A stretch of 31,123 nucleotides of DNA from Nereida sp024640765 (GTDB lineage Bacteria > Pseudomonadota > Alphaproteobacteria > Rhodobacterales > Rhodobacteraceae), in NCBI GenBank assembly GCA_024640765.1, contig JAHEEK010000017.1, forward strand, positions 1-31,123. The letters are read 5' to 3'. The notes beneath the pieces were generated by a model. The model saw only the letters and a list, made by a program, of their open reading frames with translations. It ran no database searches and had not been told where the DNA came from. Both the position numbers and the translations under genes were made by a program. This document shows, piece by piece, positions 1 through 8,254 of this stretch (position 1 is its first letter; every line of letters starts with the position of its first letter).

Positions 1-55
1 GCTTAGCCGCAGGGCTGGCCGCTGCACGATGTAACCACGCCGAGGCGCCCTGAAA

Positions 56-2725
56 CTATTCAGCAGCTTCTCTGTCAGTGGGTTTGAAATGCCGGCGAGC
101 ATGGGCGCAAAACGACCCTAGCAAGCTCTGGCATTCGGCCAACAGGGTATCGTTAATCAATGTAGGCTCGTTTTCGGCGGCTAGCAGCGTTTTGTGTAGC
201 GCTGTTGCGCCGATCATCGCAGCACTGCCGGCCATGCTGTGAATGGTGGCTATTGTTTGTTGTTCGGGTGTTGTGCCTAAACTGGCCCGAAGCCCCCTCA
301 GCTCGTCTTTGGTGGTTTGCTCGAATTGCGCCAAAATAGACAGCGCTTGATCTGCGCCAAGGGTGGAGCGCAACTCGCTTAGGGCGTCCAAATCGGCCTC
401 TTGTTGGGCGGGTTTGGTGGGCAAGGGAGTGTTTTGTCCTTGCTGTCCCGCAAAGACGGTCTTGTCCAAAAGTCGCGACAGATTGTTGAGCCTGATCGGC
501 TTGATGAGATAGTCAGTCATGCCCGCATCAAGTACCTGTTGCAGCGTATCCGCGCCGTTGTGGGCGGTGATGCAAACAATTGGTCCTTGGGGGACTTGAT
601 TGCCTAGAATGACTTGGGTCGCCTCAATGCCGTTCATTCGTGGCATGCTGAGGTCCATCAGGATTAAATCAAATTGCGTGATCGCGCATTTGTCGACGGC
701 TTCTTGCCCATCTTCGGCAAAGTTATAGCTGCACTCAAGCCGCTCCAACATGCGCCCGATCAGTGTGTGATTAGTTGCGTTATCATCGACAACCAACACA
801 TGTGGCTTGTTGCGGTTTTGTGGGGCACGATGGTCGCTTATTTCTGGCGTTATCGCTGAACCGGCAGAGGTGAAATCGCCGCTTGGAACATGTTTGAATG
901 TGCCGCTAAAGGTGAACGCGCTTCCTTTTTGCGGTGCGCTTTCAACCGCGATTTGCCCGCCTAATTTTTCAGTGGCGCGTTTAACGATGCCAAGACCAAG
1001 CCCTGTACCCTCGGAAGTGCGGGTGTAGCCCGCGTCGCCCGTTGCAAAGTCATCAAAAACGCTGTCAATTTTTTCAGGCGCAATGCCAATCCCGTTATCT
1101 GTTACGGTGATCCGCAGGTCGATTTCGTCGCCGTCTGTATGACCGGTAAGGTCGACGCAGATCCGTCCGTTTGCGGTAAATTTATTCGCGTTAGCGAACA
1201 GATTCTCAAGTACGGACTCCAATAGGCTTTGATTGGCCAAAATGTTCAGGTGGGTTGGCCAGTTTGACGTAAAACTAATGGTGTTTCCTTGCTTTAACAG
1301 CAGAGGCTCCAGCAGGTCCACAAGCCGCTGCACAAGGTCTTGCGGGTTCAGTGCGTCCGCGTGCGACACATCTTGCGCGCTTTTTTCTGAATCGCTGAGC
1401 CGGGCCAATTCCAGGGTGTTGTTGACCTGTTCAAGCGCCTTCATCCCCGAGCGCTTGCCCAAGCCAATTAAGTCACGCAAATCTTGCGTTGCTTCATCAT
1501 CCGCCAGAAGGTCAAAAGTTGCCAGTACGCCCTGCAGCGGGGTGCGCATTTCGTGGCTCATAACGGCAAGAAATTGTTCTTTTGCCAAAGCGTCGCGTTT
1601 GGCTGCATCCACAGCCTCATGCAACTTTTCTTCGTTATCAATGCGCTCAGAAATATCGCGCAGAGTCCCGATAAACAACGAATTATCTTCAGCATCTTTG
1701 CTGGACGCGATTGTGGTTTCTGCCGGAAATTCACGGCCCCGTTTGTCGCGGACTTTGAAGATGTGTCTCCCGTTGTCCACAACTTCGCCTTGCCCACCGC
1801 TGGACAGAAATTGCAAGCGCTCGGAGTATTCTGCTTGGTACTGTTCGGGAATGAGAAGTTCATGAACAGGTTGCCCCAAAGCTTCGGCTTCGGTGTAGCC
1901 AAAAATGCTCTCGGCGGCGGCATTGTATTGTTTGATGTAGCCTGATCCATCCGCAATAACGACAGCATCTTGGCTGGCTTCGACGATACGATTGAGGTTG
2001 TAGGCAATGCGCTCCGTGATGACCGCTTTGTTTTTTAGGCGACGCTGGAGCGCCCATGATACGGCCAGCATTCCAAGCAGCAGGGCAACGATCACAATCA
2101 GTAAGCTGGCGTAGTTTTGAAGCATGCCAAGGTGCTCATTACGCTCGTCTGCGGCATCATTCACCAGCACTTGAAGCGCTTGGATTGCGTATTGACGGAC
2201 ATCATTTTGGGACGCGTCTGCCATCGCAAGAAGCTGCTCAAGGTCGGGGCGGCTTGGACTGGTCCAGCTGTCTATGATCCCAGCCATTGCCTCTTTGCTT
2301 TGGTAGAGCCGTGTGATGATGTCGCTGAGTTCTCCGTTCCCACCAGAAAGTGCACCTTCGTAAATGAAACGACTGGCGTCCACGCGGCTATAATAGATGT
2401 CAAAAGCCCGTTTGATTGGGGTGGCATCTATACCCGAAAGGTCGGCGACGATTGTGTTTGGCGTGCGTACCGCAGCGTTGCCGCTTTGTGCAAGCTCGCG
2501 TGCAACTGCAAGGCGCAGGTTTTGATAGTCCACTTCAACTTGAACGATCGTCCAAGTGACATTGTCAGAGGTGGCGTATCGAAACTTCTCAGCAGATGCC
2601 TTTAGGCCGGTGTAGTAGTACCCGGCGATAGCCATGCCCAAAACTGTCAAGCATAATGAGATCGCTAAAGCAGAGCGAACGGCGCGGCCATCGGCCCTCA
2701 CTGCTTCGATGTTACGTTGGAACAT
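56..2725 (-). CDS. Hybrid sensor histidine kinase (PAS-HisKA-HATPase-REC-HPt)
   Basis: An 889-residue membrane sensor kinase carrying a whole phosphorelay in one chain. A first membrane segment lies near residues 19-38, a periplasmic stretch of about 165 residues follows, and a second membrane segment lies near 206-226. A PAS domain spans about 243-360. The HisKA box is around His391 (MSHEMRTPLQG). The HATPase shows the N box (NLFANANKF, about 508-516), DNGIGI (about 543-548) and GTGLGLGI (about 573-580). A receiver domain (about 642-755) has the acidic pair 647/648 and phospho-acceptor Asp691. A C-terminal HPt domain has His829 (IHSMAGSAAMIG). It starts 4 bp after the stop of the exported protein gene upstream, so the two are probably one operon. 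The likely final acceptor is the LuxR-type regulator transcribed divergently. The signal sensed cannot be read from the sequence. Confidence 0.93.
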   Translation of the reverse strand: MFQRNIEAVRADGRAVRSALAISLCLTVLGMAIAGYYYTGLKASAEKFRYATSDNVTWTIVQVEVDYQNLRLAVARELAQSGNAAVRTPNTIVADLSGIDATPIKRAFDIYYSRVDASRFIYEGALSGGNGELSDIITRLYQSKEAMAGIIDSWTSPSRPDLEQLLAMADASQNDVRQYAIQALQVLVNDAADERNEHLGMLQNYASLLIVIVALLLGMLAVSWALQRRLKNKAVITERIAYNLNRIVEASQDAVVIADGSGYIKQYNAAAESIFGYTEAEALGQPVHELLIPEQYQAEYSERLQFLSSGGQGEVVDNGRHIFKVRDKRGREFPAETTIASSKDAEDNSLFIGTLRDISERIDNEEKLHEAVDAAKRDALAKEQFLAVMSHEMRTPLQGVLATFDLLADDEATQDLRDLIGLGKRSGMKALEQVNNTLELARLSDSEKSAQDVSHADALNPQDLVQRLVDLLEPLLLKQGNTISFTSNWPTHLNILANQSLLESVLENLFANANKFTANGRICVDLTGHTDGDEIDLRITVTDNGIGIAPEKIDSVFDDFATGDAGYTRTSEGTGLGLGIVKRATEKLGGQIAVESAPQKGSAFTFSGTFKHVPSGDFTSAGSAITPEISDHRAPQNRNKPHVLVVDDNATNHTLIGRMLERLECSYNFAEDGQEAVDKCAITQFDLILMDLSMPRMNGIEATQVILGNQVPQGPIVCITAHNGADTLQQVLDAGMTDYLIKPIRLNNLSRLLDKTVFAGQQGQNTPLPTKPAQQEADLDALSELRSTLGADQALSILAQFEQTTKDELRGLRASLGTTPEQQTIATIHSMAGSAAMIGATALHKTLLAAENEPTLINDTLLAECQSLLGSFCAHARRHFKPTDREAAE

Positions 2726-2729
2726 GAGT

Positions 2730-3281
2730 TTAAATCTGCGTAACAGTCAGTCGCTCCAGTTGCCAAACACTCACCGCGTAGATCGGTTCAGTGCGATATT
2801 TTGGGTCTTCATCATAGGGAAACACCACCCAAAGAGGACCGTTCTCCTGAATGCTGAACGCTTCACCATCGATACGGTTTGCGATGATAGGGGCGCGTTC
2901 CTCGATAAGCGCGCGATCGATATCGACAGAATAGTTGTTCGCCGCCGTCGCTGTGACTTGCGCAGCGTCGCTGCCAAAGTGTTTGATTACATCAAGCAGT
3001 GCAGGGCCAGAGAACGTACGTGGCTTGTCGGTCCAAATTGTTGATGTGGTAAACGAGATTTGCGGAAGCGCATCAAGCATTTGCGCGTCAAAGACGGCAG
3101 CTTCGCCCGCATTTGTCAGCGCGATGTCCCCATCTACGCGTAGCAATGCGGCTTGGGTTGGCTGCGCAAGGCTGGTTTTTGCACCAAGCTGCGTGGCGGC
3201 AAGTAGAAACGGTGTAGACAGAAGCAGATTTCGGCGGCTTTGACTGAAACTAGGTACTGACTTGTTAGACTTGCGGAGCAT
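2730..3281 (-). CDS. Exported protein with oxidoreductase molybdopterin-binding-like fold, no cysteines
   Basis: A 183-residue protein with an N-terminal export signal. An Arg-Arg pair at 16-17 is followed by a hydrophobic stretch (about 18-34) and an Ala-rich cleavage region near 35-40, so Tat export is possible. The mature part resembles a short molybdopterin-dependent oxidoreductase (SUOX/YedY-like) domain, judged from the pattern around TFSGPALLDVI (about 89-99) and GPLWVVFPYD (148-157). The whole protein contains no cysteine, so the Mo-ligating cysteine of true SUOX enzymes is absent. I infer a binding or sensing role rather than catalysis. The ATG at 3281 was chosen over a TTG 18 bp upstream because GAGGAG stands at a good distance before it. 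The gene ends 4 bp before the kinase start, which suggests it serves that kinase as a periplasmic partner (inference). Confidence 0.75.
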   Translation of the reverse strand: MLRKSNKSVPSFSQSRRNLLLSTPFLLAATQLGAKTSLAQPTQAALLRVDGDIALTNAGEAAVFDAQMLDALPQISFTTSTIWTDKPRTFSGPALLDVIKHFGSDAAQVTATAANNYSVDIDRALIEERAPIIANRIDGEAFSIQENGPLWVVFPYDEDPKYRTEPIYAVSVWQLERLTVTQI

Positions 3282-3322
3282 TACACGCTCTCCTCGCAAC
3301 AGCTATTTAACACCGTGTCTGT

Positions 3323-3351
3323 TTGACACATCGTTTCAAAGAACCTAATGC
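3323..3351 (+). promoter_or_regulatory. Candidate promoter for the LuxR-type regulator
   Basis: A perfect TTGACA (3323-3328) is followed after 17 bp by TAATGC (3346-3351), a weak -10. It lies in the divergent intergenic region between the exported protein gene and the response regulator and would give a leader of about 130 nt. The -10 match is poor, so this is a candidate only. Confidence 0.35.
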
Positions 3352-3490
3352 TATCTTAAGATATAAAACATAATCGTTAGAAAGTAATAAATTGCCGAAA
3401 GGGTGGTCTTGGTGTTGTTTCAATCTGCTCGGCATACAATTAGATAGTAATTACTGCTTTGTGATACTTCAGTGTAGGGGCGCGTTACGG

Positions 3491-4129
3491 ATGTTTGGTT
3501 CAGAGAATAGCTCGGTCATTTCGGTGTTGATCGCAGATGATCATCAGCTTGTGCGAGACATGATTGGGGCGTTCATAGAAGCGCAACCTGATTTTGATAT
3601 CACACCTGTCCCAAGTTACGATGACGCGCTGGCCGTCCTTGAAGGAGGAAAGTCGTTTGATGTGGTGCTGCTGGACGTGAATATGCCTGGCATGAGGGGC
3701 CTTGAGTGTATCGAAACGCTTGTCCAAAAATTTCCAAAAACATCGATTGTGATTTTCTCGGGCAGTGCCTCTGATGCGTATGTAAAAGATGCGCTGGATG
3801 TGGGTGCCAGAGGCTATATCCCCAAGACCTTACCGTTCAAATCACTGTTGAACACAATCCGTTTGGTGGCTTCGGGCGAAGTCTTTGTGCCATCGTCTTT
3901 TCTAAGCGCAGCGGCGGAAACAGGTGATGAAGTCAACTTCGGCATGTCTGCGAATGAGTTACGGGTCCTGCGTAAAGTCTGTGCGGGGCTATCCAACAAA
4001 GAGATCGCACGTGACATGGAAATGACCGAAGTAACGATCAAAATGCACATGCGCGGAATCTGTAGCAAAATGGGTGCAAAAAACCGTACCCAAGCAGCTG
4101 TGATCGCGCTGCGTGAGCAAATCGCTTAG
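3491..4129 (+). CDS. LuxR/NarL-family response regulator
   Basis: A 212-residue two-domain regulator. The receiver domain (about 9-125) has the acidic pair Asp16-Asp17 (IADDHQL), phospho-acceptor Asp62 (VVLLDVNMPGM), a switch Ser near position 90 (VIFSGS) and conserved Lys112 (YIPKTLP). A LuxR-type helix-turn-helix occupies about 150-206 (LSNKEIARDMEMTEVTIKMH). The ATG at 3491 begins just before the receiver fold. The frame is open 99 bp further upstream, but that stretch does not look like protein of this family. It is divergent from the kinase pair, which ends in an HPt domain, so the natural reading is a relay His391-Asp691-His829-Asp62. That pairing is inferred from neighbourhood only. 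Its target genes are not evident here. Confidence 0.9.
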   Translation: MFGSENSSVISVLIADDHQLVRDMIGAFIEAQPDFDITPVPSYDDALAVLEGGKSFDVVLLDVNMPGMRGLECIETLVQKFPKTSIVIFSGSASDAYVKDALDVGARGYIPKTLPFKSLLNTIRLVASGEVFVPSSFLSAAAETGDEVNFGMSANELRVLRKVCAGLSNKEIARDMEMTEVTIKMHMRGICSKMGAKNRTQAAVIALREQIA

Positions 4130-4254
4130 ACAGCATCACCCACGGCCGCCGCGTAAGTAAGTTTGGTACGGATAATTGTTCCGCGGCAAGTTTTAAGGTC
4201 TGGAAAATCCGATCCCACATCATATTTATTAACCCATATGATTTAGGAGCCTTC

Positions 4255-5088
4255 ATGATTTTTCGCAGCCTTGTCGCGCCGCTTTCCATTGCCCTGATAT
4301 TCTCACTGACCGACATCAGTTTTGCGCAGCAAAGCTCGGCGAGTGCTTTGTTTGAAGTGATGAAGTTGGGCAAAATTATCTCTGTTATGCGTGAAGAAGG
4401 GCTTGCCTATGGTGCCTCACTTGGGGACGAGATGATGCCGGGGCGCAGTATTCCTGAATGGCCCAGCGAAGTAGCACGGGTTTACGATCAAGACAAAATG
4501 ATCGACGGGATGCGTGATGCTTTTGTAGCCACATTAGGTGACCGCGATATGGGCCCGCTTGTGGCGTTTTTCGAATCTGACTTGGGTCAGGACATTGTAG
4601 AGCTGGAGTATTCAGCGCGTGTGGCGTTCATTGATGAGGCGATAGAAGAGGGTGCCATTTCGCAGTATCAAGACAGAGAGGCCGAGGATGATCCGATGCT
4701 TGTGGCCGTAAAATCGTTTGTCGCAACAAATGATTATGTCGAGGCTAACGTAGCAGGCGCGCTCAATTCCAACTTTGCGTTTTACACAGGCATGATTGAT
4801 GGCGGTGCGTTGTCTTCGCGTATGTCGGAGAGCGATATTTTGGCCGATGTCTGGGCCCAAGAACCTGAAATCCGCGCCAATACAGAAGAGTGGCTCTATT
4901 CTTACTTGTTGATGGCGTATCAACCCCTCGGGGTTGAGGGGCTGAATGCCTATGAGCAGATAATGGCCACTGCTGAAGGTCGCGCAATGAATGCGGCCCT
5001 GTTTGAAAGCTTTGATCAAATGTATGTCGCCATAAGCCGTGAGTTGGGCCAAAGCGTTGCCGGCTATATGTTGGCAGAAGAACTTTAG
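4255..5088 (+). CDS. Exported DUF2059-like protein
   Basis: A 277-residue protein of unknown function. The N-terminus is a typical Sec signal peptide with a hydrophobic core (about 5-20) and a likely cut after SFA near residue 24, so the mature chain should be periplasmic. The rest is acidic and helical, with segments such as MRDAFVATLGDRDMGPLVAF near 82-101 and a related-looking segment near the C-terminus (AYEQIMATAEGRAMNAALFE). This suggests two copies of a DUF2059-type helical unit. AGGAG stands 7 bp before the ATG. The gene stands alone between the response regulator and rplU, with no operon partner. The family assignment is by recalled pattern and is moderately sure; no function is proposed. 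Confidence 0.8.
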   Translation: MIFRSLVAPLSIALIFSLTDISFAQQSSASALFEVMKLGKIISVMREEGLAYGASLGDEMMPGRSIPEWPSEVARVYDQDKMIDGMRDAFVATLGDRDMGPLVAFFESDLGQDIVELEYSARVAFIDEAIEEGAISQYQDREAEDDPMLVAVKSFVATNDYVEANVAGALNSNFAFYTGMIDGGALSSRMSESDILADVWAQEPEIRANTEEWLYSYLLMAYQPLGVEGLNAYEQIMATAEGRAMNAALFESFDQMYVAISRELGQSVAGYMLAEEL

Positions 5089-5146
5089 CTTTGATCGGCG
5101 GGGGCAAGCTGCGCAATTGCTGCCTTTTCGCGCCGGCCTTTAACCC

Positions 5147-5175
5147 TTGACGTATAAACCTCACGAAGGCATACG
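5147..5175 (+). promoter_or_regulatory. Candidate rplU-rpmA promoter
   Basis: TTGACG (5147-5152) is followed after 17 bp by CATACG (5170-5175), a 3 of 6 match to the -10 consensus. It would give rplU a leader of about 140 nt that contains short GC-rich inverted repeats (for example around CCCGAGGTCGGG). Such a leader could host feedback control, but I do not recognise a described L21 leader here. Confidence 0.35.
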
Positions 5176-5319
5176 AGGCACTCCTGTCGCGGGAGGATTC
5201 CGCGTGCGGGTTATTTTAATGACAGTCCCGAGGTCGGGGCGCGCTGTTTAAGGGTCGCAAATTTTGCGGTGAACGCCCCAAGGGGGACCTGATGACGCGG
5301 TTAGACAAGGATGACGCAT

Positions 5320-6151
5320 ATGTTTGCGGTTATGAAAACCGGCGGCAAGCAATACAAAGTCACAAGCGGCGATGTGCTGCGTGTGGAAAAGCTGGCTGCT
5401 GATGCGGGTGAAACCGTTCAATTCAATGAAATTCTGATGATCGGTGCCAATGTTGGCGCACCTTTGGTCGATGGCGCTGCTGTACAAGCAGAAGTGATTG
5501 ACCAAATCAAAGGTGAAAAGACGATCAACTTTGTCAAACGTCGCCGTAAGCACAGCTCAAAACGCACCAAGGGCCACCGTCAGCAACTGACGCTCCTGCG
5601 TGTAACTGAGTTGCTGGAAAAAGGCGCGGACAAAACTGGTGTAAAAGCTGCGATCGGTGCGGGTTCCGTATCTGGTTCGGCTGTTGCGGCGGCAGCACCT
5701 GCTGCGAAAAAAGCAGCGCCAAAGAAAGCAGCGNNNNNNNNNNNNNNNNNNNNNNNNNNNNNNNNNNNNNNNNNNNNNNNNNNNNNNNNNNNNNNNNNNN
5801 NNNNNNNNNNNNNNNNNNNNNNNNNNNNNNNNNAAAGCAGCGCCAAAGAAAGCAGCGGCTCCAAAAGCAGCCAAGGCAGAAGCAAAAGCTGACGCCGCGA
5901 CTGGCAGCAAGCCAAGCAACCTGCTTACCGAAGCACGCGGCGGCAAAGCTGATGATCTGAAAAAGATCTCTGGTGTAGGTCCGAAATTGGAAGGTCTTCT
6001 CCACGAGAATGGCGTATTCCACTTCGACCAGATCCTCGGTTGGGGTGCAGAAGAGATTGCCTATATGGATGACAAACTGTCGTTCAAAGGCCGTATCGAA
6101 CGTGACGACTGGGTTGCACAAGCAACACAGTTCGCAGCTGAACAGGAGTAA
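5320..6151 (+). CDS. rplU: 50S ribosomal protein L21 with C-terminal extension (interrupted by assembly gap)
   Basis: The N-terminal hundred or so residues are L21 (start MFAVMKTGGKQYKV, basic segment RRRKHSSKRTKGHR), a 50S protein that binds 23S rRNA. An Ala/Lys/Pro-rich linker with KAAPKKAA units follows, then about 65 residues containing ISGVGPKLEGLL, a helix-hairpin-helix-like motif. Bacterial L21 usually ends near residue 105, so the tail is an addition; I recall similar tails in Rhodobacteraceae L21. A run of 100 N (5734-5833) interrupts the linker. The frame after the gap differs from the one before, which fits a placeholder length and not a true frameshift: the same 24-nt unit reads KAAPKKAA in frame on both sides. 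The ATG at 5320 is preferred over 5311 because it matches the usual L21 start and has AAGG about 9 bp upstream. rpmA follows after 6 bp. Confidence 0.93.
5710..5733 (+). repeat. 24-nt repeat unit left of the gap (KAAPKKAA)
   Basis: These 24 nt are identical to 5834-5857 and encode KAAPKKAA in the rplU frame. They abut the left edge of the N run, so the gap lies inside a repetitive linker that short reads could not cross. Confidence 0.95.
5734..5833. other. Assembly gap of exactly 100 N
   Basis: One hundred consecutive N, a conventional placeholder for a gap of unknown size. It lies in the rplU linker between two identical 24-nt units. The true length may be zero or even an overlap, and should be a multiple of three if rplU is intact. 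Confidence 0.98.
5834..5857 (+). repeat. 24-nt repeat unit right of the gap (KAAPKKAA)
   Basis: Exact copy of 5710-5733 directly after the N run, in frame with the C-terminal part of rplU. It may be a second unit or the same unit assembled twice. Confidence 0.95.
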
Positions 6152-6157
6152 TTCCAG

Positions 6158-6427
6158 ATGGCACACAAAAAAGCAGGCGGATCATCCCGCAACGGTCGCG
6201 ACTCCGCTGGACGTCGCTTGGGCGTGAAAAAGTTTGGCGGCGAAGCTGTCATTCCAGGTAACATCATTATCCGTCAGCGCGGCACAAAAGTGTGGCCGGG
6301 CGAAGGTGTTGGCATGGGCAAAGATCACACAATCTTTGCGACTGTCGAAGGCAACATTCAGTTCCACAAGGGTCTGAAAAAGCGTACTTTCGTATCTGTC
6401 ACTCCGCTCGCGGAAGCTGCTGAATAA
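6158..6427 (+). CDS. rpmA: 50S ribosomal protein L27
   Basis: An 89-residue protein of standard L27 length. The N-terminus MAHKKAGGSSRNGRDSAG and the following GRRLGVKKFGGE are the family signature. In the ribosome this N-terminal tail reaches toward the peptidyl-transferase centre. The gene starts 6 bp after rplU, with CAGGAG overlapping the rplU stop region as its ribosome binding site, so the two are cotranscribed as in most bacteria. A strong terminator follows 23 bp after the stop. Confidence 0.98.
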   Translation: MAHKKAGGSSRNGRDSAGRRLGVKKFGGEAVIPGNIIIRQRGTKVWPGEGVGMGKDHTIFATVEGNIQFHKGLKKRTFVSVTPLAEAAE

Positions 6428-6450
6428 ACAGCCGACGTTCTAAGAAATTT

Positions 6451-6486
6451 AAAGGGATCGGCCATTAGGCCGGTCCCTTTTCTTTT
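6451..6486 (+). terminator. Intrinsic terminator after rplU-rpmA
   Basis: A 13-bp stem (AAAGGGATCGGCC with GGCCGGTCCCTTT, one G-T pair) closes on the loop ATTA and runs into TCTTTT. It is placed directly behind rpmA and separates the ribosomal genes from the acetyltransferase. Confidence 0.92.
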
Positions 6487-6614
6487 GTCACATTACTTTT
6501 GCAATTCTTGCATATTGCCAGTGCTTTATCCGGGCTCATTAAGTGCTCTGCAACTTATCTCCGTGACACTAATTTAGCGCTGCTTAATGCGCGAATAAAC
6601 GAAAGGTCATCTTC

Positions 6615-7148
6615 ATGAATGTCGATACAAAAGCATCCGTTATTTTATGTGATCGTTTCGTTTTGCGCCCTCTGCGTGCCTCTGATCGTGGCTTGATTAA
6701 GATGTATACAAGTGACGAGCGTTTAGCCCGTAACACTGAATCCATTCCTCATCCGCTGCCGCCCGGTGCTACCAAGGCGTTTATTGACCGCGGCTTGGTC
6801 GAAAATAGTGAGCATGACATTTGGGTCATGGACGGTTCTGATCATGGGCTGGCCGAAGTTTTGGGTGTGATCGCACTCAAGCGTCTGGGCGACCGACAAT
6901 CCGAGATTGGCTACTGGGTTGCTCCTGCGTTTTGGAACACTGGTTTTGCGTCCGAAGCCCTTGGTGCCATTGTGGAGGCAAACCCGCAGGGCGCTGAAAC
7001 GCTTTTCGGCCAAGTCTTCCAAGACAACCCCGCCAGTGGCAAAGTACTTACCCACTGTGGCTTTCAGTATCTTGGGGATGCTGAGGTCTTTTGCGTGGCC
7101 CGCGATGCGGCAGTCCCGACGTGGACATACCTGCGCAAATGTGGCTAA
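6615..7148 (+). CDS. GNAT-family N-acetyltransferase (RimJ/RimL-like)
   Basis: A 177-residue single-domain acetyltransferase. The N-terminal strand FVLRPLRASD, the acetyl-CoA loop region YWVAPAFWNTGFASEA (about 100-115) and NPASGKVLTHCGF (about 137-149) are typical of the group that transfers acetyl from acetyl-CoA to amines, including protein N-termini. The substrate cannot be told. AAAGG precedes the ATG by about 9 bp. It sits between the rpmA terminator and obgE on the same strand, 68 bp before obgE, so it may be cotranscribed with the obgE-proBA genes. Confidence 0.88.
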   Translation: MNVDTKASVILCDRFVLRPLRASDRGLIKMYTSDERLARNTESIPHPLPPGATKAFIDRGLVENSEHDIWVMDGSDHGLAEVLGVIALKRLGDRQSEIGYWVAPAFWNTGFASEALGAIVEANPQGAETLFGQVFQDNPASGKVLTHCGFQYLGDAEVFCVARDAAVPTWTYLRKCG

Positions 7149-7216
7149 AGACAGATTAACGAGGTGGCTCGCCCCTCAACAAGTTTCGCGGCGCAAAGCT
7201 GCACTAAGGACATGAT

Positions 7217-8254
7217 ATGAAATTCCTCGATTTGGCCAAAGTCTACATCCGTTCCGGCGCGGGCGGGGGCGGTGCCGTTAGCTTCCACCGTGAAAAATTT
7301 GTTGAATATGGTGGTCCGGATGGCGGCGATGGCGGGCGTGGCGGCGATGTCGTTGTGCAATGTGTCGATGGGTTGAACACCTTGATTGACTTCCGCTATC
7401 AGCAGCACTTTTTCGCCAAAAACGGTGTTCCGGGAATGGGTAAACAGCGCACTGGTGCAGACGGTGATGACATTATTTTGCGCGTTCCAGTTGGCACCGA
7501 AGTGCTGGATGAAGATCAGGAAACTGTCATTGCTGACATGACGGCTGTTGGTCAGCGGGTCATTTTGGCCAAAGGCGGCAATGGTGGTTTTGGCAACCTT
7601 CACTTCAAATCATCAACAAACCAAGCGCCGCGCCGCGCCAACCCCGGCCAAGAGGCCGTTGAGCGGACCCTCTGGTTGCGCCTTAAGCTGATCGCTGATG
7701 CAGGTCTGTTGGGGCTGCCGAATGCGGGTAAATCTACGTTCTTGGCCGCAACATCTAACGCGCGGCCGAAAATTGCTGATTATCCTTTTACCACTCTGCA
7801 CCCGAACCTTGGTGTGGTCGGCATTGATAATGCTGAATATGTCGTGGCGGATATTCCGGGCTTGATCGAAGGCGCGTCTGAGGGGCGCGGCATTGGCGAC
7901 CGTTTCCTTGGCCACGTTGAACGATGTGCGGTGCTGTTGCACCTGATCGATGGCACGTCTGACACTGCGGTTGAAGATTACAAGACGATCATCGGTGAGT
8001 TGGAAGCTTACGGTGGTGAACTGGCGGCGAAAGATCGCGTGACCGTTTTGAACAAGATTGATGCTCTTGATGACGAAGAGCGTGCCGATCTGAAGGCAGA
8101 CCTTGAAAAGGCGGTCGGTGGTCCCGTGATGCTGATGTCAGGCGTGAGCCGTGAGGGTCTTGATGCCGTCCTTCGAAAAGTGCGCGCCGAGATTGAAGCG
8201 GACCGTGCTCGCGAACGCGCAGCCGGTGCTGAGGAAAAACCATGGCGTCCTTAA
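7217..8254 (+). CDS. obgE: Obg-family GTPase, 50S assembly
   Basis: A 345-residue GTPase of the ObgE/CgtA family, which acts in late 50S subunit assembly and stress response. The glycine-rich Obg fold fills about 1-158 (GGPDGGDGGRGGDV at 32-45). The G domain follows with G1 GLPNAGKST (166-174), the G3 region DIPGLI (212-217), G4 NKID (279-282) and G5 near SGVS (308). The basic and acidic C-terminal tail is short. AAGGA precedes the ATG. It is the usual neighbour of rplU-rpmA and of proB, whose start overlaps this gene by 13 nt, so obgE and proB are translationally coupled. Confidence 0.97.
   Translation: MKFLDLAKVYIRSGAGGGGAVSFHREKFVEYGGPDGGDGGRGGDVVVQCVDGLNTLIDFRYQQHFFAKNGVPGMGKQRTGADGDDIILRVPVGTEVLDEDQETVIADMTAVGQRVILAKGGNGGFGNLHFKSSTNQAPRRANPGQEAVERTLWLRLKLIADAGLLGLPNAGKSTFLAATSNARPKIADYPFTTLHPNLGVVGIDNAEYVVADIPGLIEGASEGRGIGDRFLGHVERCAVLLHLIDGTSDTAVEDYKTIIGELEAYGGELAAKDRVTVLNKIDALDDEERADLKADLEKAVGGPVMLMSGVSREGLDAVLRKVRAEIEADRARERAAGAEEKPWRP

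Noticed and set aside
1..53. Possible C-terminal end of a rightward gene (17 open codons ending in TGA at 51-53).
   Set aside because: The frame is open and the residues look plausible, but 16 residues without any recognised motif cannot support a gene call.
1233..1865. Open frame of 210 codons on the plus strand.
   Set aside because: It lies antisense to the histidine kinase, is rich in Ser, Arg and Cys as expected for a shadow frame, and has no ribosome binding site or family pattern.
5657..6151. A separate gene encoding the C-terminal part after the N run.
   Set aside because: The frame change equals the placeholder length, and the repeat unit reads the same on both sides, so it is the end of rplU and not an independent gene.
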